Assembly: GCF_900129355.1 (NCBI RefSeq)
Contig: NZ_FQVL01000009.1
Coordinates: 1 to 64,000, forward strand
DNA from: Seinonella peptonophila
GTDB lineage: Bacteria; Bacillota; Bacilli; Thermoactinomycetales; Thermoactinomycetaceae
DNA length: 64,000 bases
Direction: 5' to 3'
Shown: positions 8,483 to 19,326 of the stretch, piece after piece
Layout: each line of letters begins with the position of its first letter
Position numbering within the stretch: the first letter of the stretch is position 1
Translations under genes and position numbers: made by a program
The notes under the pieces: model-generated
What the model saw: only the letters and a program-made list of their open reading frames with translations
What the model was told of the DNA's origin: nothing
Database searches by the model: none

Positions 8483-10463
8483 GGATGAATGGAGTATGAA
8501 CCTCAGTTATTCGCGATGGGTGGGCGTGATCATTGTCCTTGTAATCATCACCGCTGGATGTAACACAGGTTGGTTTACAAACGAAAAGCGTGACCAGGCC
8601 GTGTCGAGTAAAAATATCATCACCAATCAAGCAGGAACCGTTACTTATATTGCAAATTTAGACGTGCCTACCGTTACTTTGGTGGATACGACAAAGAATA
8701 AAGTGTTGCGGGAAATCCCAGTTGGTAAAAACCCATCTACATTAACTTTAAGCTCAGATCAGAAAGAACTATATGTGGCCTGTACAGGTGATAACCGCAT
8801 CGACGTGATCGATTTAGATCAGCAACAGGTTGTACAACAAATTAAGACCGGAATAGAACCGTATGCTGTTCTGACTAGCCCTGATGGGGAATGGCTATAT
8901 GTAAGTAACTTTCGTTCCCATACGCTATCGATCATTGATCGCGATGAAGGAAAAGTGACGAAGCAAATTCAGCTCGATGAAAAGCCAAGAGCGATGGCCA
9001 TGACCCGCGATGGTAAAAAACTATATGTACTACACTATTTGAATGGAAAGATCAGTATTGTTGATTTAACTCATCAACAAGTGAAGAAACAAATAAAGTT
9101 AGCGAATTCTCCAGATCAGAGTGACCGAAAAAAGAGTCAGGGAATCCCCAATACACTAGAACAAATCGAAATCACACCAGATGGAAAAACAGCTTGGGTT
9201 ACCCATTTGCTAACAAATGTGGATACACCGATTCACTTTGATGAAACGATCTTTCCTGCGATTAGTAAAATTGATATCCAAAAAGATGTAGAATTACTCG
9301 CTGAGAGGAAAGAATTGTTTAAAGGTATTGATATAAAAGATACGCAAAATAAAACGATGATCGTATCGAATCCTTCGGATATCCAGTTCAATACAGAGAA
9401 AACAAAAGCATATGTATTGATGACAGGTAGTGAAGATCTGGTCGTGTTTGATCTAACGCTCGGTGGAAATGCGACAGAAATCATTCGAAGAATTCCTGGT
9501 GATTTTCCAATCGGTATGTCACTTTCTAAAGATGGTAAAGTCCTGAATGTTCACAATGGAATGAGTCATGATCTGGTCCAGATTGAGACGGGTAAAGGTG
9601 AGGAGTATGGAGAAACACAGGTAAAAGAGGAGAAACCTTTGCGCTTAATCAAAAAGGATTCCCTTTCTCCGCTTGTACGAGAGGGAAAAAAGCTCTTTTA
9701 CAGTGCCAATAGCGATGAAAACGCTGCTGATCTGACTCAGGACAATTGGATGAGCTGTGCTTCTTGTCATGCTGGTGGGGAGACCGATGGCTTAACGCTC
9801 ATGACCACAAAAGGCCCAAGAAATGTACCGAGTAATGTTTTAGCAATGAAAACAGGACGCTTTCTCTGGGATGGCAGTCGTGATGATTTTGAAGATTATT
9901 TGTTAACAGTGCAGACTGAGATGGGTGGTATGTTACGTTTTGATCCAAGTAAGCCATTACCAAAGGATGTTAAAAAAATATATCAAGCTTTAGCGGCTTA
10001 CTTAGCAACAATCCCTGTGCCCCAAAATCCGACTCATGATCAAAGAGGAAAATTAACTGCTGAACAAAAACAAGGGAAAGCACTATTTGAAGGAAAAGCT
10101 AATTGTATTTCTTGTCATGCTGGCACCCAAATGACAGATAGTGCAAAAGCTGTTGATCAGCAGGGTCAGTTAACAGCTCTTACAAGTGAGTATTTATATA
10201 ACGTAGGGACAACCAATCCGCTTGATCAGCCAAGTTCAGGTGATCCACGAGCAGGAATGAAAAATCCACGAGATACCATACATTTTGATGTTCCTACGCT
10301 TCGAGGGATCTTTACGACAGCACCTTATCTGCACGATGGTTCAGCGAAAACGATTCAAGATGTATTAACAAAGAAAAATCCCCTGGGACTTCATGGGAAA
10401 GTGGGAGATTTAAATAAGCAAGAGCTTCATGCATTGGTGAAATATGTAGAGTCACTCCAGTAA
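8472..10463 (+). CDS. Lipoprotein: YVTN beta-propeller fused to di-heme cytochrome c peroxidase/MauG-like domain
   Basis: This 663-residue protein has a signal sequence ending in the lipobox ITAGC, so it should be anchored outside the membrane. Residues 50-340 contain propeller repeats of YVTN type (ELYVACTGDNRIDVIDL, WLYVSNFRSHTLSIID, KLYVLHYLNGKISIVDL). Two heme c sites follow: SCASCH near residue 428 and CISCH near 545. Typical peroxidase-family sequence surrounds them (FLWDGSRDDFEDYL; DVPTLRGIFTTAPYLHDGS). Such enzymes reduce peroxides or oxidise protein partners. Translation may start at GTG 8472 or at ATG 8496, which also gives a normal lipoprotein signal. It is the second gene of a Fur-box-preceded pair. 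No cytochrome c maturation genes lie in the window. Confidence 0.85.
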   Translation: MKNKDEWSMNLSYSRWVGVIIVLVIITAGCNTGWFTNEKRDQAVSSKNIITNQAGTVTYIANLDVPTVTLVDTTKNKVLREIPVGKNPSTLTLSSDQKELYVACTGDNRIDVIDLDQQQVVQQIKTGIEPYAVLTSPDGEWLYVSNFRSHTLSIIDRDEGKVTKQIQLDEKPRAMAMTRDGKKLYVLHYLNGKISIVDLTHQQVKKQIKLANSPDQSDRKKSQGIPNTLEQIEITPDGKTAWVTHLLTNVDTPIHFDETIFPAISKIDIQKDVELLAERKELFKGIDIKDTQNKTMIVSNPSDIQFNTEKTKAYVLMTGSEDLVVFDLTLGGNATEIIRRIPGDFPIGMSLSKDGKVLNVHNGMSHDLVQIETGKGEEYGETQVKEEKPLRLIKKDSLSPLVREGKKLFYSANSDENAADLTQDNWMSCASCHAGGETDGLTLMTTKGPRNVPSNVLAMKTGRFLWDGSRDDFEDYLLTVQTEMGGMLRFDPSKPLPKDVKKIYQALAAYLATIPVPQNPTHDQRGKLTAEQKQGKALFEGKANCISCHAGTQMTDSAKAVDQQGQLTALTSEYLYNVGTTNPLDQPSSGDPRAGMKNPRDTIHFDVPTLRGIFTTAPYLHDGSAKTIQDVLTKKNPLGLHGKVGDLNKQELHALVKYVESLQ

Positions 10464-10484
10464 ACCAAGCCGTAAAATGGCTTG
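10461..10484 (+). repeat. Left copy of a 24-bp hairpin duplication
   Basis: This sequence matches 10635-10658 at 23 of 24 positions and starts at the stop codon of the cytochrome gene. It can form the CAAGCC/GGCTTG hairpin but lacks the T-run that the right copy has. The two copies bracket the interspersed repeat element at 10526-10631. Confidence 0.8.
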
Positions 10485-10525
10485 ATCAGAATGATGAAAA
10501 ACCCAATTGATAAGGAAGAGGTTCG

Positions 10526-10631
10526 TACAATTTGGTAGAAGAGGGAGCAATTGTGGCGCCTTGAAGACATCAACGCATCCTGAAATGGAGGCGAAGCGTG
10601 AAATATTGACGGAACCTTTACTTTGTCTACA
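10526..10631 (+). repeat. Interspersed non-coding element, copy 1
   Basis: This is the shortest of three related copies (others at 42229-42456 and 59170-59291). Shared blocks are TACAATTTGGTAGAAG at the left, GGCGCCTTGAAGACATC in the middle, GGAGGCGAAGCGTGAAATATTGACGG split across the right, and TTGTCTACA at the end. It lacks the TCAATATTTC block that lets the other copies fold back on the right end. No coding frame is seen. Confidence 0.8.
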
Positions 10632-10634
10632 ATC

Positions 10635-10668
10635 TAAACCAAGCTGTAAAATGGCTTGGCTTTTTTGT
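10635..10668 (+). terminator. Terminator of the lipoprotein operon (right copy of the 24-bp duplication)
   Basis: CCAAGC and GCTTGG enclose a short AT loop and are followed by a six-T run, giving an intrinsic terminator. Bases 10635-10658 are the second copy of the 24-bp repeat at 10461-10484. Confidence 0.75.
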
Positions 10669-10775
10669 ATGTGAAAATGGGTTATTTTCGCTTAAAAATG
10701 CTATAATCGTGATACTTTGATTTCTGCTTGCAAAAGATAATACTTGATTCATGATGGTAACTTCTATAGAATGTA

Positions 10776-10840
10776 ATGAGAATCAGATGATAATCATGCT
10801 AAATTGAGAATGCATTGATAATAATAAAGCGATTCTCAAT
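10776..10840 (+). promoter_or_regulatory. Fur-like operator region before sufC
   Basis: Several GATAAT-type half-sites cluster here: TGAGAATC and GATAATCAT at 10778-10797, then TGATAATAATAA near 10817. A perfect 9-bp inverted repeat, ATTGAGAAT/ATTCTCAAT (10803-10811 and 10832-10840), frames the last one. Overlapping hexamers of this kind are how Fur sites appear in Firmicutes. It suggests iron-dependent control of the SUF operon, by pattern only. Confidence 0.5.
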
Positions 10841-10901
10841 CTCTTAGTGAAGCAATTCGTCATGATTAAATAGATGAGCGATATTTTTGGAGGAATGATC
10901 T

Positions 10902-11693
10902 ATGTCAAATAGACCACAGCTTGTGATTCGTGATTTAAAGGCAAAAGTAGAAGATAAGGATATATTAAAAGGTGTGAATCTAGAAGTAAATGGTGGAGAA
11001 ATTCATGCGATCATGGGGCCGAATGGAACGGGAAAAAGTACATTGGCGTCTGTACTTATGGGGCACCCAACCTATGAAGTAACAGCAGGTGAAGTTCAGC
11101 TTGATGGTCAAGATGTCTTGGAAATGGAAGTAGACGAACGAGCAAAAGCAGGACTTTTTCTAGCTATGCAATATCCAAGTGAAATTAGTGGTGTAACAAA
11201 TGCTGATTTTCTGCGTAGCGCAATCAATGCAAAAAGAGAAGAGGGGAACGAAATTTCCCTGATGAAATTTATTCGTGAATTGGATAAAAAAATGGATCTA
11301 TTAGAGATCGACTCCTCATTTTCACAAAGATATCTGAATGAAGGTTTTTCTGGTGGAGAGAAGAAGCGAAACGAGATTTTGCAGATGATGATGCTTGATC
11401 CGCGGATTGCCATTCTCGATGAGATCGATTCTGGACTTGATATTGATGCGCTCAAAGTGGTAGCAAAAGGAGTAAATGAAAAGCGAAGCCCAGAATTAGG
11501 TGTGATTATCATTACTCACTATCAACGGTTGCTTAACTATATTAAACCTGATTTTGTCCATGTCTTTATGCAAGGTAAGGTTGTAAAATCTGGTGGGCCG
11601 GAGTTAGCTGAGCGACTAGAAGCTGAAGGATACGATTGGGTTAAAGAAGAACTGGGGATTGAAGACGAAACTGTTGGGCATGCCCAGGTCTAA
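10902..11693 (+). CDS. sufC: Fe-S cluster assembly ATPase SufC
   Basis: This ABC-type ATPase drives the SufBCD scaffold that builds Fe-S clusters. The 263 residues include Walker A GPNGTGKST near residue 39, the signature motif FSGGEKKR near residue 149, and Walker B with IAILDEIDSGLD near 170. The D-loop DSGLD is typical of SufC. It is first in a five-gene operon, with GGAGGAATGATCT before the ATG and Fur-like sequence upstream. Length and sequence are standard for Bacillales. Confidence 0.98.
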   Translation: MSNRPQLVIRDLKAKVEDKDILKGVNLEVNGGEIHAIMGPNGTGKSTLASVLMGHPTYEVTAGEVQLDGQDVLEMEVDERAKAGLFLAMQYPSEISGVTNADFLRSAINAKREEGNEISLMKFIRELDKKMDLLEIDSSFSQRYLNEGFSGGEKKRNEILQMMMLDPRIAILDEIDSGLDIDALKVVAKGVNEKRSPELGVIIITHYQRLLNYIKPDFVHVFMQGKVVKSGGPELAERLEAEGYDWVKEELGIEDETVGHAQV

Positions 11694-11707
11694 GGGAGGT
11701 GATAGAA

Positions 11708-14629
<2,922 letters not shown>

Positions 14630-14709
14630 ACAGGGTATTCACAAGAGATTGCTTTAGATCAGCCCTTTTCTTTATATAGATTGCAAGAGAATAAAAGGAG
14701 GAAAGACCC

Positions 14710-16131
14710 ATGGCTAAAGTTCCAGAGCTATCAGAATACCAGTATGGCTTTCATGATCGTGATGTTTCTGTCTATCGATCAAAACGAGGTCTATCCCGGC
14801 AAATTGTAGAAGAGATTTCACGAATGAAAAATGAACCAGAGTGGATGCTTGAGTTTCGGCTAAAATCATTAGAACAATTCTTTAAAATGCCGATGCCAGA
14901 TTCAACAAATAGTCGTTGGTTTTCTATTCTGCCTGGTGAATTAAATTCACTGGATTTTGATGATATTACCTACTATGTGAAACCGTCTGAAAAACAAGGT
15001 CGCTCTTGGGAAGAGGTTCCTGATGAGATCAAACAAACCTTTGATAAATTAGGAATTCCAGAAGCTGAACAGAAGTTTCTTGCAGGAGTTTCCGCTCAAT
15101 ACGAATCAGAAGTTGTCTATCATAACATGCAAAAAGAATTAGAAGATCAGGGTGTGATCTTCTGTGATACAGATACGGCTGTACGTGAATATCCAGAGTT
15201 GCTAAGAGAGTACTTTGGCACAGTCGTACCCCCATCTGATAATAAGTTTGCTGCTTTAAATAGTGCAGTATGGAGTGGTGGAAGCTTTATCTATGTACCA
15301 AAAGGTGTAAAATGTGAAGTTCCGCTGCAAGCCTACTTCCGAATTAATTCACAAAACATGGGACAATTTGAGCGCACATTAATTATCGCTGATGAAGGCA
15401 GCTTTGTTCATTATGTAGAAGGGTGTACAGCACCAATCTATAGCACGGATTCCCTTCATAGCGCTGTTGTTGAGATTATTGTGAAAGACCATGCGCGCTG
15501 TCGTTACACCACCATTCAAAACTGGGCTCCTAATGTTTATAACTTAGTGACAAAACGTGCAGTTGCGGAGAAAGGTGCTCATATGGAGTGGGTGGATGGC
15601 AATATCGGTAGTAAATTGACAATGAAATATCCAGCAGTCGTGATGAAAGGCGAAGGAGCAAAAGCTGATGTTCTCTCCATTGCTGTAGCAGGCAAAGGGC
15701 AACATCAAGATGCAGGTGCAAAGGTGACCGCTTTAGCTCCAAATTGTACGGCTACTATCATCTCAAAGTCGATTAGTAAACAAGGTGGGAAAGTTACCTA
15801 TCGTGGTTTGACCAGCTTTGGACGGAAAGCAGAAGGCTCCAAAGCAAATGTGAAATGTGATACATTAATCCTTGATAATGAGTCCACTTCTGATACGATT
15901 CCATACAATGAAATCAAGACGGATAATATTACTTTAGAACATGAAGCGACCGTTTCCAAGGTTAGCGAAGCCCAACTTTTCTATCTAATGAGCCGCGGAC
16001 TCTCTGAAGATGAAGCAACACAAATGATTATCATGGGCTTTATCGAACCCTTCACCAAAGAACTTCCAATGGAATATGCAGTTGAAATGAACCGCTTGAT
16101 TCAATTTGAAATGGAAGGTTCAATCGGCTAA
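14710..16131 (+). CDS. sufB: Fe-S cluster scaffold subunit SufB
   Basis: SufB is the main scaffold subunit on which clusters are assembled with SufC and SufD. The 473-residue protein has the family signatures [19 protein letters not shown] near residue 193, HYVEGCTAP, the conserved cysteine in VKCDTLILD near 385, and the C-terminal [27 protein letters not shown] precedes the ATG. It is the last gene of the SUF operon and is followed by two terminators. Confidence 0.98.
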   Translation: MAKVPELSEYQYGFHDRDVSVYRSKRGLSRQIVEEISRMKNEPEWMLEFRLKSLEQFFKMPMPDSTNSRWFSILPGELNSLDFDDITYYVKPSEKQGRSWEEVPDEIKQTFDKLGIPEAEQKFLAGVSAQYESEVVYHNMQKELEDQGVIFCDTDTAVREYPELLREYFGTVVPPSDNKFAALNSAVWSGGSFIYVPKGVKCEVPLQAYFRINSQNMGQFERTLIIADEGSFVHYVEGCTAPIYSTDSLHSAVVEIIVKDHARCRYTTIQNWAPNVYNLVTKRAVAEKGAHMEWVDGNIGSKLTMKYPAVVMKGEGAKADVLSIAVAGKGQHQDAGAKVTALAPNCTATIISKSISKQGGKVTYRGLTSFGRKAEGSKANVKCDTLILDNESTSDTIPYNEIKTDNITLEHEATVSKVSEAQLFYLMSRGLSEDEATQMIIMGFIEPFTKELPMEYAVEMNRLIQFEMEGSIG

Positions 16132-16187
16132 TAGGAGTTCCAACAGAAAAGCGCCATTTCTATACGCTGAGGATTCAGATAAACGAA

Positions 16188-16232
16188 GAACCCGATTTTT
16201 CACCACACAAAGTGTGGGAATCGGGTTCTTTT
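16188..16232 (+). terminator. Terminator of the suf operon
   Basis: GAACCCGATT and AATCGGGTTC form a 10-bp stem that contains an inner CACAC/GTGTG stem. TTTTATTA follows. Confidence 0.9.
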
Positions 16233-16281
16233 ATTAGAATTCAACTTATTTTTTATTGAAGATTCGTTTTTCAATAATTTG

Positions 16282-16312
16282 AAAGTACTGGCTCTGTCCA
16301 GTGCTTTTTTGC
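16282..16312 (+). terminator. Second, back-up terminator
   Basis: AAAGTACTGG and CCAGTGCTTT pair over ten positions (one G-T) around CTCTGT, followed by TTT. It lies 50 bases after the first suf terminator. A short TTATTGAA/TTCAATAA inverted repeat sits just before it. Confidence 0.6.
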
Positions 16313-16441
16313 GTACTTATTCATGTTAAGTATTTAGACTTAGATTAGTTGGGCAAGATTCTTGAAGGTATAGATTATGAATAATTAAATGGTATGCTAA
16401 AAATAAAGAATATTACTAGAATAAATAAAAGAGGTGTGAAT

Positions 16442-17983
16442 ATGGAAGCCACCAACTTTAAAGAATTATTTGGTCGTTCAGTAGAAGAAATAGAAATGTT
16501 TTTAAGAATTGGGAAAATAATGGAACAAGAAGAAAGCTCCACAATTTCTTATCATAAAATACTTGGTGAATTTTGGAAGGATGGAGAAAAAGTAGGCGAA
16601 AAACTAGAAGATCAAGATTTACTTGTTTTTCATCGAGATGATTATGATTTCGTCTCAAAAGTTACCCCTACATGGAAATGTGCCCAGGAGCATCAAAGGA
16701 TTCAAGGGATTTTAAAACAAAACCCTGAACTGAGCCAAGCAATTGATGAGCATTATGAGTATATAGAGAATGATTTTACGAGTTATTATTTTGATTCCAT
16801 TTATAAGGGTGATTCAAGCTATCTAGCGTATATAAAATTAGATGAATTAGAGAGAATCGGGTCTTTTGTAGAAGGTTGGCATCAAAAAATAATGGGACAA
16901 CGCTTGGAACTGCATCCAGACCGTTTGAGTGATCAAGAAGAGGAAAGGGGAATATTGGAGATACTGGAGAGAGTTCAAGCTCGAAGAGAAGCGAAATTGG
17001 ATGTAGAGAAAATCCCATTTGAAATGGAACACAGGCATCATTTATTTTCGAAAATTATGAACACAAACAAGGAAAATGATTTTATATTAAGTAGGAATGA
17101 AAATTTACAGAGCATTTATCAAGTCTTTGCCAAAGAGTTGCAAGGATTGATTAATAGGGAAAACCCGAAATATAAGAAGGATTGGCTTCGCAGTCAACCT
17201 GTTTTGTTAGGGAGTCCACTTCGTTTCTCAATAGAGGAAATAGAGTCGATGATAAGCTTATATGAGATCGCAAGAGAATCGGGTTCTAATATTGTTGAAG
17301 AAAAATCGTTTCGTAAATTTTTAAAAACAGATCAATATGAAATGTCTGGAGCTCTATCTGTATTGGAAAATTTAAAGCTTATACAAGTGGTGGAAACCTC
17401 CCAACAAATTCAATTAGAACCGAAATTTGAAAAGATCTATGCATATCTTGAGAAGACGGTTTTACAAGATCCTGAGAGAGGCCCACTCATACAGAAATAT
17501 CTACAAGAAAATCGTCATCCACGTACAGAGCTATTGAGTGGTTTTAAGTTGAACGGGAGATTTCAATTAGAAGAGATCGAGTTTGTTCATGGAATAATGA
17601 AGAAGATTCATTCACAAATTGAACAAGATAAATTAGCAGAATTTCAGCACTCCGACTACGAAGTTCATCGGATAAGAAAGCTAGGAACGGAATTTAGATC
17701 CAAAAATAGTAGGTTATCAGAACATTCTTTTGCTCCATTTGAGAGAACTCATCGTCGAAATCTAGATTTTGATATACGGAAAAGTTATTTACCTCAATTA
17801 GCAGAGTGGATTGAAACTCATCCAAGGGAAGCGGATCGATGGATCAATATTTATAATCATGTAAGCCGATTTGTAGGAGAAAAACAACAATTACGTGCTC
17901 GGTCGTTTTTTCAGAGTGACCGTTGGGGAAGTTCTATTGACATCATAACACCAAATGTTGATAGAGATCGTAATCGATTCTAA
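16442..17983 (+). CDS. Large charged hypothetical protein with repeated EEIE motif
   Basis: This 513-residue cytoplasmic protein has no signal, membrane segment or known catalytic motif. The start is set at the ATG preceded by AGAGGTG; a longer frame from 16394 has no ribosome site. A motif recurs three times: SVEEIEMFLRIGKIM near residue 13, SIEEIESMISLYEIA near 265, and QLEEIEFVHGIMKKI near 383. The second is followed by MSGALSVLENLKLIQVVE, which looks like the recognition part of a winged helix. The C-terminus is Arg-rich. I do not recognise the family. It is monocistronic, with AT-rich codon use. Confidence 0.6.
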   Translation: MEATNFKELFGRSVEEIEMFLRIGKIMEQEESSTISYHKILGEFWKDGEKVGEKLEDQDLLVFHRDDYDFVSKVTPTWKCAQEHQRIQGILKQNPELSQAIDEHYEYIENDFTSYYFDSIYKGDSSYLAYIKLDELERIGSFVEGWHQKIMGQRLELHPDRLSDQEEERGILEILERVQARREAKLDVEKIPFEMEHRHHLFSKIMNTNKENDFILSRNENLQSIYQVFAKELQGLINRENPKYKKDWLRSQPVLLGSPLRFSIEEIESMISLYEIARESGSNIVEEKSFRKFLKTDQYEMSGALSVLENLKLIQVVETSQQIQLEPKFEKIYAYLEKTVLQDPERGPLIQKYLQENRHPRTELLSGFKLNGRFQLEEIEFVHGIMKKIHSQIEQDKLAEFQHSDYEVHRIRKLGTEFRSKNSRLSEHSFAPFERTHRRNLDFDIRKSYLPQLAEWIETHPREADRWINIYNHVSRFVGEKQQLRARSFFQSDRWGSSIDIITPNVDRDRNRF

Positions 17984-18150
17984 AGAACATCATGATACCT
18001 TCTCTAACCAGGATTCCAACTTGTCTTAATTGGATCAGTGATCAATACTCACCTTTAGGTAAGTAGATGGCATAAAAGTGCGTACTTACATCATTTTATT
18101 GTGGTCTCTATACTTATAAATATAAATTTATTTGTAGGAGGCCTAGGAAA

Positions 18151-18708
18151 TTGAAAACCCTTATTATCGCCGCGCATCCAAATATAGAAGCTTCAATTGT
18201 CAACAATAGGTGGATTAAAGAGTTAAGAAAATACCCAGAAAAATACACTGTACATGAATTATATCAGGAGTATCCAGATGAGAAGATAGATATAGAAAAG
18301 GAACAACAACGAATTGAATCACATGGGAAGCTAATTTTACAATTTCCGATTCAATGGTTTAATTGCCCACCTTTACTAAAAAAATGGTTGGATGATGTTT
18401 TTACGTATGGTTGGGCATATGGTTCAAGAGGGAATCAATTAAAAGATCGTAAAGTAGCTTTAGCAGTAACAGCAGGTATTCGAAAAGCGGAGTATCATCA
18501 AGAAGGAAAATATCTTTATACGCTTGATCAGCTGTTAGTGCCATTTGAAACAACATTTCGTTACTGTGAGGCCAATTATCGCTTTTATTTTGCTCATTAT
18601 GGCAAAGAAAAAAGACCCGGTGGAAATGAAGAAGAAAACTACCGTCTAGAAGCACAAGAATTAGAACAAAGCGCTCGTGACTATATAGCATTCATTGATC
18701 AAATATGA
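18151..18708 (+). CDS. NAD(P)H-quinone reductase, flavodoxin fold (YwrO/MdaB-like)
   Basis: This 185-residue FMN- or FAD-dependent oxidoreductase belongs to the NQO1/MdaB family, which reduces quinones by two electrons. MKTLIIAAHPNIEASIVN is the phosphate-binding loop, LILQFPIQWFNCPPLLKKWLDDVF is the family signature near residue 65, and AYGSRGNQLKDRK follows. Translation starts at TTG, eight bases after AGGAGGCC. It is convergent with an HxlR-type regulator, a common pairing in electrophile and quinone stress. Confidence 0.9.
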   Translation: MKTLIIAAHPNIEASIVNNRWIKELRKYPEKYTVHELYQEYPDEKIDIEKEQQRIESHGKLILQFPIQWFNCPPLLKKWLDDVFTYGWAYGSRGNQLKDRKVALAVTAGIRKAEYHQEGKYLYTLDQLLVPFETTFRYCEANYRFYFAHYGKEKRPGGNEEENYRLEAQELEQSARDYIAFIDQI

Positions 18709-18714
18709 TGATGT

Positions 18715-18756
18715 AAAGAATAAAAATATCCTAGATGCTGGATATTTTTATTCTTT
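18715..18756. terminator. Bidirectional terminator between quinone reductase and HxlR gene
   Basis: AAAGAATAAAAATATCC and its reverse complement form a 16-17 bp stem around an 8-base loop. A-rich and T-rich flanks allow use in both directions. The right arm overlaps the stop codon of the regulator. Confidence 0.85.
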
Positions 18757-19113
18757 GTTTAAAGCAATGGAAGGGTGGTTTTTTTCTCCCCAGTCGCACA
18801 TCATATTAAGCAATGGGATAAGAGAGCGTCCACGCTCAGAGAGTGAATACTCAACCTTGGGAGGGATTTGGGGGTATTCTTTTCGAATAATCAAACCATC
18901 TGCTACAAGCTCTTTTAACATAACGCTTAATGTTTTAAATGAAATTGTACCAATGCTTCGCTTCAATTCATTATGGCGCATCACATTATTTTCAGCTAAC
19001 CAATATATGATAATCATTTTGTATTTTCCATCGATTAACGATAATGTGTAGCCAAAACCAGTATTCTTGAGAGCGGCTCCACCAGGAACGCAAGTTTTCT
19101 CTGTATTTTCCAT
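18748..19113 (-). CDS. HxlR/MarR-like winged-helix regulator
   Basis: This regulator of about 121 residues has one HxlR-type winged helix. NELKRSIGTISFKTLSVMLKELVADGLI is the DNA-recognition part and KVEYSLSERGRSL the wing. A single cysteine near the N-terminus (MENTEKTC) sits where YodB and CatR carry their redox-sensing cysteine. Three ATGs occur in a row; the last (19113) has the best spacing to AAAGGAG, and a longer frame reaches 19164 without one. Control of the convergent quinone reductase is inference. Confidence 0.88.
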   Translation of the reverse strand: MENTEKTCVPGGAALKNTGFGYTLSLIDGKYKMIIIYWLAENNVMRHNELKRSIGTISFKTLSVMLKELVADGLIIRKEYPQIPPKVEYSLSERGRSLIPLLNMMCDWGEKNHPSIALNKE

Positions 19114-19326
19114 CATCATTTCTCCTTTATTAAGTAGTTTGGGAAATTTATTCATACATACCACGATCTCAAATTAAATTGAACTATTTGAATGATATAT
19201 CACAATGATTCATTGATCAGACTGTCTATGCGTTTCGTTAAAATATAAGCCAGCAATTGGTATGTTTTTATATATATATTAGATATTATAATTGTATTTT
19301 AGAATAAATTGAGAGGTGAGTCGCAT

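Noticed and set aside
16442..17983. A second toxin partner for the cyclase (lethal-factor or protective-antigen-like)
   Set aside because: No metalloprotease HExxH, no signal peptide and no pore-forming motif; it lies 15 kb away with unrelated neighbours.
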